Counted from the first letter of the stretch, positions 19,336-28,282 are shown. The stretch is 64,000 nt of DNA from Desulfobacteraceae bacterium Eth-SRB1 (GCA_004193555.1 RPGP01000040.1:687127-751126), one strand, 5' to 3'. Notes: generated by a model not told the origin, from the letters alone. Made by a program: numbers and translations.

Positions 19336-19364
19336 ATTAACACAAGTTACTGGTTCAATGTCAA
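19336..19364 (-). promoter_or_regulatory. Sigma-70-like promoter for the cohesin/dockerin operon
   Basis: On the minus strand TTGACA (19364-19359), a 17-bp spacer and GTTAAT (19341-19336). The expected start near 19329 leaves a leader of about 35 nt before the ATG at 19295. The -35 is exact and the -10 matches 4 of 6. Confidence 0.5.
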
Positions 19365-19379
19365 GAAAAAACGTAACTG

Positions 19380-19752
19380 CTCAGGTTGTCAGGTTGTCAG
19401 GCTGAAGGCTGAAGGCTGAAGGATACTGATTAATCTGAGTAGTTACGATAACTTTCTTTACCCTATAGTTGCATAAATAACATGGCAAAATGGGTTTAAA
19501 AGTAATAATTACAAGTCATTCAACCTTTTTTAACTGTTCTGTTGGAATGAACTCCAGATGGCATCCTGAAATCACTAAAAAGTAACCATGTTATTTACCC
19601 TACGGGAAAGCCGATGGCACTGCATCTTCTGCGTTGTCAAGGGCTTGCGGTAAATTACTACAGCTGCACCCTTGACGCCTTGGATCTGCGGCACCCACGC
19701 CTTTTGCAACGTTAAGGTTTATTAATAAGCAAATTACTAAACATCAAACAGG
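19380..19752. other. Intergenic stretch with short tandem words, no gene seen
   Basis: Contains CAGGTTGTCAGGTTGTCAGG and GGCTGAAGGCTGAAGGCTGAAGG tandem words near 19381-19425, and a 100-bp GC-richer block (about 19605-19710). No convincing reading frame or RNA gene was seen. Confidence 0.5.
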
Positions 19753-19822
19753 ATTGCAATGAAATATTTCACTTCCATGGTGTGAAATGCTTCACAGTTC
19801 AGGGCATCGTAAAAAGTATAAT
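19753..19822. repeat. Palindromic repeat copy 1 (TGTGAAA...TTTCACA)
   Basis: The core GGTGTGAAATGCTTCACAG is close to an inverted repeat and is preceded by GAAATATTTCACTT. Almost the same 50 bases recur at 26273-26322. Both copies continue into a GGCRTCKTAAAAA word. Each lies upstream of a large surface-protein gene on the minus strand. It may be an operator or a dispersed repeat. Confidence 0.6.
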
Positions 19823-19887
19823 TTACCACAGAACGCAGAGGACGCAGAAACAACTATTTGTAATTTAAGCAAAAATTCCACTGGAAT

Positions 19888-20100
19888 TTATTCCCGGAAC
19901 TTCAAGATCTTTAACTGGAATTTCTTTGCTATTAAATCAAAATGCTTATCATTATGTAGAATTGATATATTATTTTCAATGCAGAGCAGTGCAATACAGG
20001 TATCAATCAGAGGAACAGTAACGCCTTTTCTGAATAATTTAAAAGAAAACACGGTGCCCGAGAGAAACTCCCTTAAATACTCAAATAACTCAATCGCTTA
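19888..20100 (-). pseudogene. PIN-domain (VapC-type) C-terminal remnant
   Basis: Read on the minus strand, about 70 codons up to a TAA at 19888-19890 give a typical PIN C-terminus: GVTVPLIDTCIALLCIENN, then ISILHNDKHFDLIA. The acidic residues in LIDT and NDKHF are kept. The reading frame begins right after a stop codon at about 20100 with no start and no N-terminal half, so it is a truncated toxin gene. Confidence 0.7.
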
Positions 20101-20188
20101 GATGACAACCTGCTTCTTTTACTATCTTCTCCCCTCTTTTTACTGCGCAGCTCATAGCAGCAAGCGGTTATGGTGCATGGGATGCACC

Positions 20189-20813
20189 TTACATGGCTTC
20201 AGGCCCTTTTATTCCAAAGACTTCCCAGAGAGGAATCTCTACGCCTTCCAGTGCAACCAGGTGCAAAACCTCCATGGATCCGAAGATGTCCCCCTTTCCA
20301 TAAAGAACATCTTCGCCTAACAGAAAACGCTCCACATATTGATCTGCCGGGTCAACAATAATATACTCCCCTATGCCGTACCTTTCGTACCGCGCTTTCT
20401 TTTCCCTTTTGTCCTTCACAACAGTACTGGGGGAAATGACCTCAATCACCAAATCTGGTGAACCCTGGATGTTGGCCTCTGTAATCTTCTTTTCATCGCA
20501 TACAACAAAAACATCGGGCTGGATTACATCATGTTCGGACAGGACAACATCGGTTGGGAGCAATGCCGGCAACGCATGGATTACCTTTGAGAGCATCCCT
20601 TAGAAGTGAAGCAAAGTTAAAAACAATTTTTTGGTGCTTAAAAGTAGGCGCAGGGCTCATATTATAAGTCTCACCATCAATCAATTCCCACCGCTCATCA
20701 TCCGGCAAAGCAATATAATCGGCATAGGGCTCGCTCAAAGTAAACTTTTTTCGGTTTTTTTGGCTAAAGGCATAGTTGCCGCCTCTTTTTGTTTTCGAGT
20801 CCCCAATTACCAT
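20189..20813 (-). pseudogene. Uma2-family (DUF820, restriction-endonuclease-like) gene broken by a frameshift
   Basis: Two overlapping minus-strand frames together give one Uma2 protein. The N-terminal part (20813 down to about 20560) has the YADYIALPDDERWELIDGE opening and a PAPTFKHQKI helix. The C-terminal part (about 20575 to 20189) has DVVLSEHDVIQPDVFVVC, then SPDLVIEVISPST and the Lys-Tyr-rich helix. The frame changes near 20550-20570 in the run that encodes IAPN/LLPT. A single-base indel, natural or a sequencing error, would explain it. The start overlaps the vapC stop by 7 bp. Confidence 0.75.
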
Positions 20814-21196
20814 GCTGTAATTAACAACCCATCGATTTCCTTGAAATGTTCGTCACGTGAAATCAGTGTTAACCCATGTTGTTTGGAGATAGCTGCAATC
20901 CAAATATCATTTTCTGGAATTGGCCGGCCCTTCACACGCAAACCGTTCTTTATCTTTCCATACTGCTGTGATGTAGCCGCGTTACAAGTAAGAACAGAAC
21001 TGCTGACTGCAAATTCATTTATACGCGCAATATTCGCCTCCATACGGCTTGATTTGTGAGCGCCGTAATAAAGCTCGCCCAAAGCAATACTTGGCACAAA
21101 AACCTCATTTGCATCAGTCAATGAATTTATCACTGCTGCATCGTTGGCAAAAATTGCAATTACTATATTGGTATCCAATAAAAATTTACCATTCAT
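20807..21196 (-). CDS. vapC: VapC-family PIN-domain ribonuclease toxin
   Basis: The protein has 129 residues, the usual VapC length. PIN motifs are intact: LLDTNIVI with the first catalytic Asp (residue 8), ALGELYYG with Glu near 43, IPENDIWIAA with Asp near 98, and SRDEHF with the last Asp. VapC toxins cleave RNA, often initiator tRNA, and are neutralised by the partner encoded just upstream. The ATG overlaps the antitoxin's 3' end by 11 bp, so the two are translationally coupled. The pair sits between the dockerin/toroid gene and the rest of the island. Confidence 0.85.
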   Translation of the reverse strand: MNGKFLLDTNIVIAIFANDAAVINSLTDANEVFVPSIALGELYYGAHKSSRMEANIARINEFAVSSSVLTCNAATSQQYGKIKNGLRVKGRPIPENDIWIAAISKQHGLTLISRDEHFKEIDGLLITAW

Positions 21197-21413
21197 CGGG
21201 AATTATCTTTTCGCACCCATCTTTAATAGCTCGTTCAATATCCATGAGATCCTCATAATCAATAGTACCCGCAAAATGCAATAAATTTTGCCCTGGCACA
21301 CCATGAACCTTTGCTGTGGTAAGTGCGCGAGCAAACTCAAGCACCTGTCGCCGTTGTTCGAGCGGCAATCGTGTCAGTTGTTCATGAATATCTTTCTCAA
21401 CTGTTGCACCTAT
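21186..21413 (-). CDS. Probable VapB-type antitoxin
   Basis: The protein has 75 residues from the ATG at 21413, which has a GAGG site 9 bases upstream (longer starts at 21455 or 21425 are possible). The chain begins MIGATVEKDIHEQLTRLPLE and is helical, with a C-terminal acidic stretch (DYEDLMDIERAIKDGCEKI) that could wrap the toxin. The N-terminus resembles DUF2281-like antitoxins of PIN toxins. Assignment rests mainly on the overlap with vapC. Confidence 0.7.
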   Translation of the reverse strand: MGATVEKDIHEQLTRLPLEQRRQVLEFARALTTAKVHGVPGQNLLHFAGTIDYEDLMDIERAIKDGCEKIIPDEW

Positions 21414-21529
21414 CATGATGACCATCCTCTTTTCATAAATTAATCTTGTTCTCAATATGACAAATTTCCAACCACATAACGTAACTTCTCAAAAAGTTCG
21501 GATAGGGACGGCTTTAAGCTCCATGTCCG

Positions 21530-24500
21530 CTATCTCAATCCAGCAACATCTTGCAAAATATAAATAACCTCGGCCAGGCCGATTTTGGCATCGCCGTTGA
21601 CATCCGCGCCGGATGTTGCATAATTGGATCGGATTCCCGCCGGGTTCATTCCAACCGTTACCTGCAGAGCAAGAATTGCATCGGTTAGGTTAACATTACC
21701 GTCGTCATTTACGTCACCAATTACAATCGGAGGCCAGTTATTGGCAGTGCAGTTGTTATCCTCGTTGAGTTCATCGATTTCACCGTTAATGTCGGCACAT
21801 ACCGTTACCTCATCTCTTTCGCCACTCAAGGTCACTGTCGTGAAAGAACTGGAATAGGTTTCACCGGGAGGCAGAGCTATCGGAACGGCTTTTTGCTCAA
21901 TAGCAACATTATCTACAGTCAGACCAACATCGTGCCCTGCCAGCGTCTCGATATTTCCCCTGTTCTTGACCGTATAAGACACTGTGTAGGTTCCAGCACC
22001 CTCATTTACCCATTCTTCGCTCACCTGGGTAACTTCCAGATCGGGCTTCTCTTCTGTCGGGGCAACCGCTTTCTGCAGAGTCAAAAGTGCCCAGTTTGTA
22101 GACAGCATCCTGTCCCCGCTATCGAAGGAAGAAACGGGCCACGGGCCATCGGCGTTTTGCTCCGATTTCAGGGCTTCGGAGAAGTCATAAAACCAGTCAA
22201 TGGAATCGATCTGGCTTATGCCGAGAGCCTCCAAACCCTTCATAGCTGTGTATGTAGTGTGATAGCATGAAGGATTCCAGTTCCACCCGGAGTTCCAGTG
22301 CCTTACAATGTAATCAATCGCATCCTGTACCCTCTCTGTCGTCTTCGTATCACCCACAAACGCCATCTGCTGGAGAAGGTTGCCGGTTCTGAGAATATTG
22401 GCGCCCATATCATTTGGATCAGTGATATCGGAATAATGAGAGCCTCCATCGGCATCATCGCCATCAACATCGTCCTGGCTATAATCGATCCAGTAATTGA
22501 GTTCTGTCCTGACAAAGCCCGGAATAGTCAATCCAAATCCATCTGGCGGATCTGCCTCGGCATAGGCCAGAGCAAGGGTCACCCATCCTGAGTTGGACTG
22601 GTCGCTTCTTGTATTGTCATTGTTTGTAGGCTGATAGTTCCACCCGCCCCTGCCGTAGCCCGAGTCTGTCTGTGCCCAGGCCAGATAATCGACCGCATCC
22701 TGCAGGACTTGCGTATAGGTCCGGCCGTGTACCGGGCTGCCAGGAACATTTACACTAATGCCCGGGGCATTGCTGGAGGCAATAGCCATCGCTACAATGC
22801 TTGTATAGTATATGCTGTGCCATTCATCGGGAGCAGTGAAATAAACGCCAATGCCATTGCCGTCTCCATCCGGATTGCCGGCCGGTTGGCTACCAATAGC
22901 AGTTGTATAGGCATTGGCGAAGATATAGTTAAGGCCGTTTTCGACAGCCGTGTGATATGTATAAGAGGTGTCAAGGGGTGACAAACCGCAACTTAAGGCA
23001 TGCTTTTCAAGGTTCAGGACAGCAAGGGCGGTTTTTGCCAGCGCGTACTGATCTCCCCATGAACCGTCCGGATTCTGGTTCTGAGACAGCCACTGCAAAC
23101 CATTGCCAATGGCCGCGGCAAGTTCATTTATAACTGTAATGTTAATGCCGGTGTTGCCGTTAGTCTGTACTAAAAGTGGATTCCCCGCGTAGCTTCCCGT
23201 GTAATCCGCTGGTGACGACGCGCCGCTACCGTCTTTATCCCAACTGGCAAAGAGGTACACATGGCCGTCTGCGGCAAGATTGGACAGGGTGTAAGTCGCG
23301 TTGATATCGGTGATGGTGGTGCTGTCGAGGAGCCTGTCCGAAGAGGGGTCGTCCCCATCATAGGCGGAGATATAGATATCACCGTGGCCTGATTCAAAAT
23401 CATCACAAAGGATATTTCCTGAAACCGAAGCCGCCTGCAGCTCAATGTTTAACTGAACATCAATATTCGTAAGGTTGGTCCCCTCTGCAAGGGTGATCGG
23501 ATTCACGCTATATGCGCCAACCCAGTCACCAGGAGTGCGACTTCCGCTTCCGTCTGAATCCGCATCCCATCGAGCATAGACATAAAGCTCGGCGCCAACG
23601 GGCAGATTATACAGCGCATACTGACCCGCATGGGAGAGAGGCCCCCCATAGGACACCAAACTTCCACCCGGGAATGGGCTGTCGTATGCAGCCACGTAAA
23701 TCGTTCCTCCTGATATATAACCGCTTGAGGCCGGCTCAATCTGGCCGGAGACGGATCCCACGGGGTTGTCTTTGGAAACGTAGAAGGGCCGTTTCGAGCT
23801 GGTGGAACGATTTTCCGGATCTGTCTCTTTATCAGACACATCAACACGCCACTTATACGGGTTGTTTACTTTGAGAATGTCGGCAGGCACGGTAGCAGTG
23901 GTGGCTGTTGATCGTTCTGATTTATAAATAAGCTTGCCGCTGTAATCAAAGATCAAAATTCTATAGTAAACAGGAACTGCTGTCTCATCTGTCACAGGCG
24001 ACCAGCTAAAGGTCGGGGTCGTGGTTTCCATATAACCATGATACCGCGGTGAAAATATATACTCAGGAATAGGCAGACGATTGAAAGTAAATGTTTTATC
24101 TACCGTTAGATTACTCCCATCTCTACCGTCCACAACCGTAAAGGTGTATGTCCCGTTAGGGAGGATGCCGCTCTCGCTGTGATAATAGGCGCCGTCTTGC
24201 CAGAGATCATAACCGGTAAAGGTAGATGAAAAACCCTCGGGACCTGTTACGGTCATTGACCCGACATCCCATGGCGCAGGCCCCTTTATCTTGATACGAA
24301 ACTGGGTTTTATCCTCATCAGGAAATATTCTACTCCTGACAAAGGCTCCCATGGCAAGAGGTTCAGCAGAAGCCCCTGTGGAAAAGCCCTTCCATGAGCT
24401 TGAAGATAAGTTGTTGGGACTAATGCCGCTCTGGCTGTCAAACACCTGAACCTGCCATTTGTAAGCGGTATCGGGCTCAAGAACGCCTTCCGGCACAGTC

Positions 24501-26134
24501 ACAGTAGCGTCAGGTAACCTGTCAGAGGTATAGATGGTAACCTCTTTGTTCCAATCCATTATATTAACGCGGTAATAAAGAGTACCGATTGTTTCGTCTG
24601 TAACAGAGGCCCAGCTCAAGGTGGGTGTGGTTGTGTTCACATAAGCGCTGCCTGCCGGAGAAATCCCCGTGGACATATCAACCACATCGATCAGATTGTG
24701 TGTAAAATGTTTATCCGCATGATAATCTTTCCCGTCCCTGTCCTTTAAAACAAAATCATACCACCCGCAGGGAAGGGTTTCCGATATACTGTATTTGTAC
24801 AATGTTCCGAATCGGTAATGGGCTCTTATATCCTGCTCAACATCAAAGTCATACCTTAAACCATCCGGGCCATAGACCGTGAGTGATTCTATATCCCACG
24901 GGGCCAAGCCGTTCACCCAGCAGAAAACGACCGAAAACGGTCCGCCGTCACTGTTTCCTCCCCAGATAGCAACCCTATCAATATAAGCATCATATTCCTC
25001 AGGTGGTAAGCCGTTAGGAAAGATGCCGGAAAATGTTCTATCCGGAAAGGAGCTCATGCCCTTTATCAATATCTCATCAATATAGGGATCGTGTATAAAT
25101 GCGGGCAGATAATCCCGGATAGAGATGGGATCGTCAAAAAATTCGCTGAAATCGACACGGACAACGTCTTCTTCATCATCCATATCCACGGGTTGCTGAT
25201 TGGTTATCGAATATTTGATGTCTGCCAGATAAGACCTAAAATCAGTCTCATCCGTTAAATCCTCAGGATCAATGGAAAACAGATCATCCGTCTGATCGTC
25301 TGCTTCATTCCTGATAAAGGTGGAGGCATCATTGTACCAGTCAGTTGCAGCAAGGACAGCAGGCTTTGCTTCGCCAATTTTGGTAGCGCCGACACCACCA
25401 GTTAAAAGAGTGAGAAGGTTTGGATATGCATCGAGGAGATCATTATTGACATTGAATATATCATCGTTGATTTTGGCAACTATTGCGTCTATATCCGCAT
25501 TGAGATCATACGAATCTATGATCAGGATTAGCGCCTTTGCCGCATAGAGGAGCGATTTGTAAAGAAGGACATCGCCATAGTCGACCTCGATGTCGTTTAA
25601 TTCCCCAGTCTCTGTAGTAAGTAATGTTATACCATTAATGAAGGTTTCACTCGTGATATTATTAAGATTTGCGATTGCGCCGTCAATCTCAGGTATGATA
25701 ACGGATTGCAAAAACGTCTGAACATCCGTGCCCGACGGGCTGTCCGATGGCAATATGATATTTCCATATATATCTTCAGGGATAGATGCCGTCCAGTTAA
25801 ACAGGTCTCTTCCTGCTGCATCCATACCAAAGCCGTCAAGAAGCTCCTTTACGTTTTCGATTGGAGCATCAGCGGTATAGGTCACATTATTATCCAAAAG
25901 AGCTGCAAGGCGTGTAACCGCATAGAAGAGATTGGCTTCCTGGTCTGAAGGATTTGCTGTAACTGCTGCCTCAAATTTTGCATTGGCCTCAAGCAGCTTC
26001 GAATAGGTCGGGTTACCGTCATTAAAGAGCAAGGCGCGACCCTCGGTAACAGAAGCATAAGCTGGAGTTGTTAAAGAAAAAAAGAATACGGATAGCCAAA
26101 AGATCGTGACAAACCTGCACATTTTTCTTTTCAT
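21530..26134 (-). CDS. Exported dockerin protein with FN3-like, alpha/alpha-toroid (prenyltransferase/squalene-cyclase-like) and CARDB domains
   Basis: The protein has 1534 residues. The ATG at 26134 has a GAGGGAG site. The signal peptide ends TPAYA. Residues about 28-290 are helical, TPR-like. Two FN3-like units follow (YYRVNIMDWN, YYRILIFDYS), then two carboxypeptidase-regulatory-like units. Residues about 1030-1350 form repeats of a toroid fold (GLQWLSQNQNPDGSWGD, WVTLALAYAEADPP, AMKGLEALG, ALKSEQNADGPWPV), as in prenyltransferase, squalene-cyclase and complement-type domains. The DxDD cyclase acid motif is not evident, so catalysis is doubtful. A CARDB-like domain precedes the C-terminal dockerin (DVNDDGNVNLTDAILALQ and DVNGDAKIGLAEVIYILQ). 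It is a candidate dockerin partner of the island cohesins. Confidence 0.86.
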   Translation of the reverse strand: MKRKMCRFVTIFWLSVFFFSLTTPAYASVTEGRALLFNDGNPTYSKLLEANAKFEAAVTANPSDQEANLFYAVTRLAALLDNNVTYTADAPIENVKELLDGFGMDAAGRDLFNWTASIPEDIYGNIILPSDSPSGTDVQTFLQSVIIPEIDGAIANLNNITSETFINGITLLTTETGELNDIEVDYGDVLLYKSLLYAAKALILIIDSYDLNADIDAIVAKINDDIFNVNNDLLDAYPNLLTLLTGGVGATKIGEAKPAVLAATDWYNDASTFIRNEADDQTDDLFSIDPEDLTDETDFRSYLADIKYSITNQQPVDMDDEEDVVRVDFSEFFDDPISIRDYLPAFIHDPYIDEILIKGMSSFPDRTFSGIFPNGLPPEEYDAYIDRVAIWGGNSDGGPFSVVFCWVNGLAPWDIESLTVYGPDGLRYDFDVEQDIRAHYRFGTLYKYSISETLPCGWYDFVLKDRDGKDYHADKHFTHNLIDVVDMSTGISPAGSAYVNTTTPTLSWASVTDETIGTLYYRVNIMDWNKEVTIYTSDRLPDATVTVPEGVLEPDTAYKWQVQVFDSQSGISPNNLSSSSWKGFSTGASAEPLAMGAFVRSRIFPDEDKTQFRIKIKGPAPWDVGSMTVTGPEGFSSTFTGYDLWQDGAYYHSESGILPNGTYTFTVVDGRDGSNLTVDKTFTFNRLPIPEYIFSPRYHGYMETTTPTFSWSPVTDETAVPVYYRILIFDYSGKLIYKSERSTATTATVPADILKVNNPYKWRVDVSDKETDPENRSTSSKRPFYVSKDNPVGSVSGQIEPASSGYISGGTIYVAAYDSPFPGGSLVSYGGPLSHAGQYALYNLPVGAELYVYARWDADSDGSGSRTPGDWVGAYSVNPITLAEGTNLTNIDVQLNIELQAASVSGNILCDDFESGHGDIYISAYDGDDPSSDRLLDSTTITDINATYTLSNLAADGHVYLFASWDKDGSGASSPADYTGSYAGNPLLVQTNGNTGINITVINELAAAIGNGLQWLSQNQNPDGSWGDQYALAKTALAVLNLEKHALSCGLSPLDTSYTYHTAVENGLNYIFANAYTTAIGSQPAGNPDGDGNGIGVYFTAPDEWHSIYYTSIVAMAIASSNAPGISVNVPGSPVHGRTYTQVLQDAVDYLAWAQTDSGYGRGGWNYQPTNNDNTRSDQSNSGWVTLALAYAEADPPDGFGLTIPGFVRTELNYWIDYSQDDVDGDDADGGSHYSDITDPNDMGANILRTGNLLQQMAFVGDTKTTERVQDAIDYIVRHWNSGWNWNPSCYHTTYTAMKGLEALGISQIDSIDWFYDFSEALKSEQNADGPWPVSSFDSGDRMLSTNWALLTLQKAVAPTEEKPDLEVTQVSEEWVNEGAGTYTVSYTVKNRGNIETLAGHDVGLTVDNVAIEQKAVPIALPPGETYSSSFTTVTLSGERDEVTVCADINGEIDELNEDNNCTANNWPPIVIGDVNDDGNVNLTDAILALQVTVGMNPAGIRSNYATSGADVNGDAKIGLAEVIYILQDVAGLR

Positions 26135-26491
26135 GATCGTGTCTCCCTCACTTTAGCATTTATGCAAATAAATTACAGGTCCTGCAGAAGCGATAAGGTG
26201 TGCGAGAAAGTGGACCCATCAGGGGTTCTGTTGAATACAATTTTTTTGTAAAAATAACAAATATAGAACAGCTTTGCAATGAAATACTTCACTTTTATGG
26301 TGTGAAATGTTTCACAGTTAATGGCGTCTTAAAAAAATCCCATCTACTGCGTTGCAGTAATTTTTCAGACTCTCAACATACTACATGTATGCCTTCGATC
26401 CTGAAAAATCACTATGCCTTGTATATGAAACTTTTTACCGTAGCCATCCGCAGTTAAATTCGTGACTTTTTACAAATTCATCAGGTAATGG
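26135..26491. other. Intergenic region upstream of the dockerin/toroid gene
   Basis: Holds the palindromic repeat (26273-26340) and a second repeat-like block (about 26340-26450) with CTACTGCGTTGCAG and CATACTACATGTATGCC words. It ends with a GACTTTTTACAAATTCATCAGG word. No gene was seen. Confidence 0.55.
26273..26340. repeat. Palindromic repeat copy 2 (TGTGAAA...TTTCACA)
   Basis: Matches the copy at 19753-19806 over about 50 bases: TTGCAATGAAATAYTTCACT, ATGGTGTGAAATG, then TTCACAGTT. It lies about 140-190 bp upstream of the ATG at 26134. Confidence 0.6.
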
Positions 26492-27175
26492 TTAAGAATG
26501 AATGCGCCGCTTGAGCCGTTCCATGTTGTAAATTTGAATCTTGTGCCCTGTAGTGCTGATCAGGCCTTTTTCACGCAATAATCTCAGTTCCTTATTAATA
26601 CTTTCTCTCGTAGCTCCAATCATACTCGCAAGATCACTTTGAGTCAGGTCTAAGTCTATCAATATACAGTTTTCTTCCTGCCGTCCGTGTGTTTCGGCCA
26701 ATTTTACAAGTTTTTTAGCAAACCTGGCGGAAATGTTGAGAGCACAGGTATCTTCCAGAAAATCATCAGTCTTGCGCAGGCGCATTGAAAGGGAATAAAG
26801 GACATGCTGAATCGCATTTTCGTTGTTTTTCAGAAATGCAAGAAAATTTGCCCTGCTCAGAACCAGCAGCTCGCATGATTCAAGCGCCACTGCATCAGCC
26901 GAACGGGGCAACCCGTCCAAAATGGCCATTTCGCCAAAAAAGTCTCTCTCAGAAAAGATGGCAAGAACGACCTCATCTCCACGTCTGGAAGGAAGGACTA
27001 TCTTGACGCTTCCCTCCTTAATGATATAAAGTGCGCCTCCCTGGTCTCCCCGCTGAAAAAGCCTCTCACCTTTTTTAACAGACTGGGCCCTGACCGAGGC
27101 AGAAAGAAGCTTCATGTCTTCAGGCCGAAATGACTGGAACAATGGAACCTGTTTTAAAAAATCTTCCGAGTTCAT
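26492..27175 (-). CDS. Crp/Fnr-family transcriptional regulator
   Basis: The protein has 227 residues from the ATG at 27175 (MNSEDFLKQVPLFQ), the typical opening of the family; a TTG at 27244 would add 23 residues but has a badly spaced ribosome site. Residues about 10-125 are a cyclic-nucleotide-binding beta-roll (GGALYIIKEGSVKIVL, FGEMAILDGLPRSADA). The C-terminus is a winged HTH (LTQSDLASMIGATRESINKE, GLIS). There are no Fnr-type N-terminal cysteines, so it probably senses a small ligand rather than oxygen. It is transcribed toward the surface island and divergent from the gsp genes, so it could control either one (inference). Confidence 0.88.
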   Translation of the reverse strand: MNSEDFLKQVPLFQSFRPEDMKLLSASVRAQSVKKGERLFQRGDQGGALYIIKEGSVKIVLPSRRGDEVVLAIFSERDFFGEMAILDGLPRSADAVALESCELLVLSRANFLAFLKNNENAIQHVLYSLSMRLRKTDDFLEDTCALNISARFAKKLVKLAETHGRQEENCILIDLDLTQSDLASMIGATRESINKELRLLREKGLISTTGHKIQIYNMERLKRRIHS

Positions 27176-27244
27176 GAACTGCTCTTTTGAAACCTTCACA
27201 GAATTCTCTTTTTGGTCATTGCGAAGTACTGAGTCCTGCAACAA

Positions 27245-27698
27245 TCTCCTGAATTATCAAATCCTTGTTAGATTGCTTCGCTACGCTCGCAATGACAGCG
27301 CAAATTTCTTAAATTTTCTTCATATTATGATAAATATCGAATGGAATTGCAACAAAATATTTGGAAATTTCCTTTGTTGAAAAACCGTCTGCCCTGTGGT
27401 AAAATAGTTTGTAATTGCTCAGGTTATTAGACTGTAGGTTATTAGACTGTAGGTTATTAGACTGTAGGCTGTTAGACTGTAGACTGTAGACTGTTAGGGT
27501 GTTAGGGTTAGAAGGTTAGAAGGCAGGAGTCGGAAGCCAGAAGTCGGAGGTCAGGAGTCGGAAGGTTAGAAGGTTAGAGAAAAAATTAAGGGCTGGCTCA
27601 CGCTAAGGCGCTGAGAGAAAAGAGATGTTTAAAATTTTTGCGTCTTTGCGGCTTTGCGCGAGACATTTTGGAACAGGATTAGAAGGTTAGAGGGATTT
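27245..27698. repeat. Intergenic block of simple tandem words upstream of gspI
   Basis: Contains TTGCTTCGCTACGCTCGCAA (about 27273), four imperfect copies of GGTTATTAGACTGTA (27421-27490), GTTAGAAGG words (27500-27570) and the dispersed word TTTGCGTCTTTGCGGCTTTG (about 27637). No gene was seen. Confidence 0.7.
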
Positions 27699-28061
27699 AT
27701 GTTTAGCCGTTTACATGAAAAAGGTTTTACACTTCTTGAGGTCATGATCGCCATGTCTATCCTCGCCATAACGCTCGTTGTGGTTTTTCAATCCCAGTCC
27801 CAGAGCATATCCATGGCAGGCAGGGCAAGATTTGAAACCACGGCATCTTTTTTAGCTCAGAGCAAAATGGCCGAAATCGAGGCAGCGGATCCGGAAAATG
27901 TTGTCTCCGACAGCGGGGATTTCGGCGATGATTTCCCCGACTATTCATGGCATGTAGATGTAACGGAAACAGAGATCGAGCTCCTGAAAAAGATCGAAGT
28001 CAAGGTTGTAAATGAGAGAATGACATCGAATAATTCGTTTCGGCTGGTGCTTTATAGATAG
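27699..28061 (+). CDS. gspI: Type II secretion minor pseudopilin GspI
   Basis: The protein has 120 residues from ATG 27699, with a GAGGGA site; a 15-residue longer start is possible but unlikely. The prepilin cleavage motif is KGFTLLEVMIAMSI, cut after Gly, with Glu at mature position 5. The hydrophobic helix continues to ITLVVVF, and a small C-terminal beta domain follows. In type II systems GspI, J and K form the tip of the pseudopilus that pushes folded substrate through the GspD secretin. It is the first gene of the gsp run here. Its length fits GspI. Confidence 0.88.
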   Translation: MFSRLHEKGFTLLEVMIAMSILAITLVVVFQSQSQSISMAGRARFETTASFLAQSKMAEIEAADPENVVSDSGDFGDDFPDYSWHVDVTETEIELLKKIEVKVVNERMTSNNSFRLVLYR

Positions 28062-28137
28062 GCTGAAGGCTGTTAGGCTGAAGGTTGGAAGGTTAGTTAA
28101 AGGAATAGAGGATTAGAAGGTTGCTGGTTTATTTTTG

Positions 28138-28238
28138 GAGCAAGGCAACCATGTTGCCGTACGTTACGCAAACACGGTTTGCTTGATCCATAATACGCCG
28201 ACACGGTCGGCTCGATCCATATTTGTTGCTCGTTGCTC
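28138..28238. repeat. Hairpin repeat, copy 1 of 2
   Basis: About 100 bp that recur at 35077-35180. It holds small hairpins with ACG-type loops: GCAAC-CAT-GTTGC, GCAAAC-ACG-GTTTGC and GCCGAC-ACG-GTCGGC. The last two are followed by CTTGATCCATA and CTCGATCCATA, so the block is itself a tandem of about 32-bp units. Confidence 0.75.
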
Positions 28239-28282
28239 TCATAAAAAATGGGTTTCTCTGTGTGCTCCGTGGTGAAAGTAGA

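Noticed and set aside
20102-20320. Short plus-strand frame with Cys-rich protein
   Set aside because: It lies opposite the Uma2 C-terminal part and has no independent support.
26160-26240. Possible sigma-54 promoter downstream of the TGTGAAA palindrome
   Set aside because: GG and GC elements were 11-15 bases apart instead of 10; no match to TGGCA-N-TTGC.
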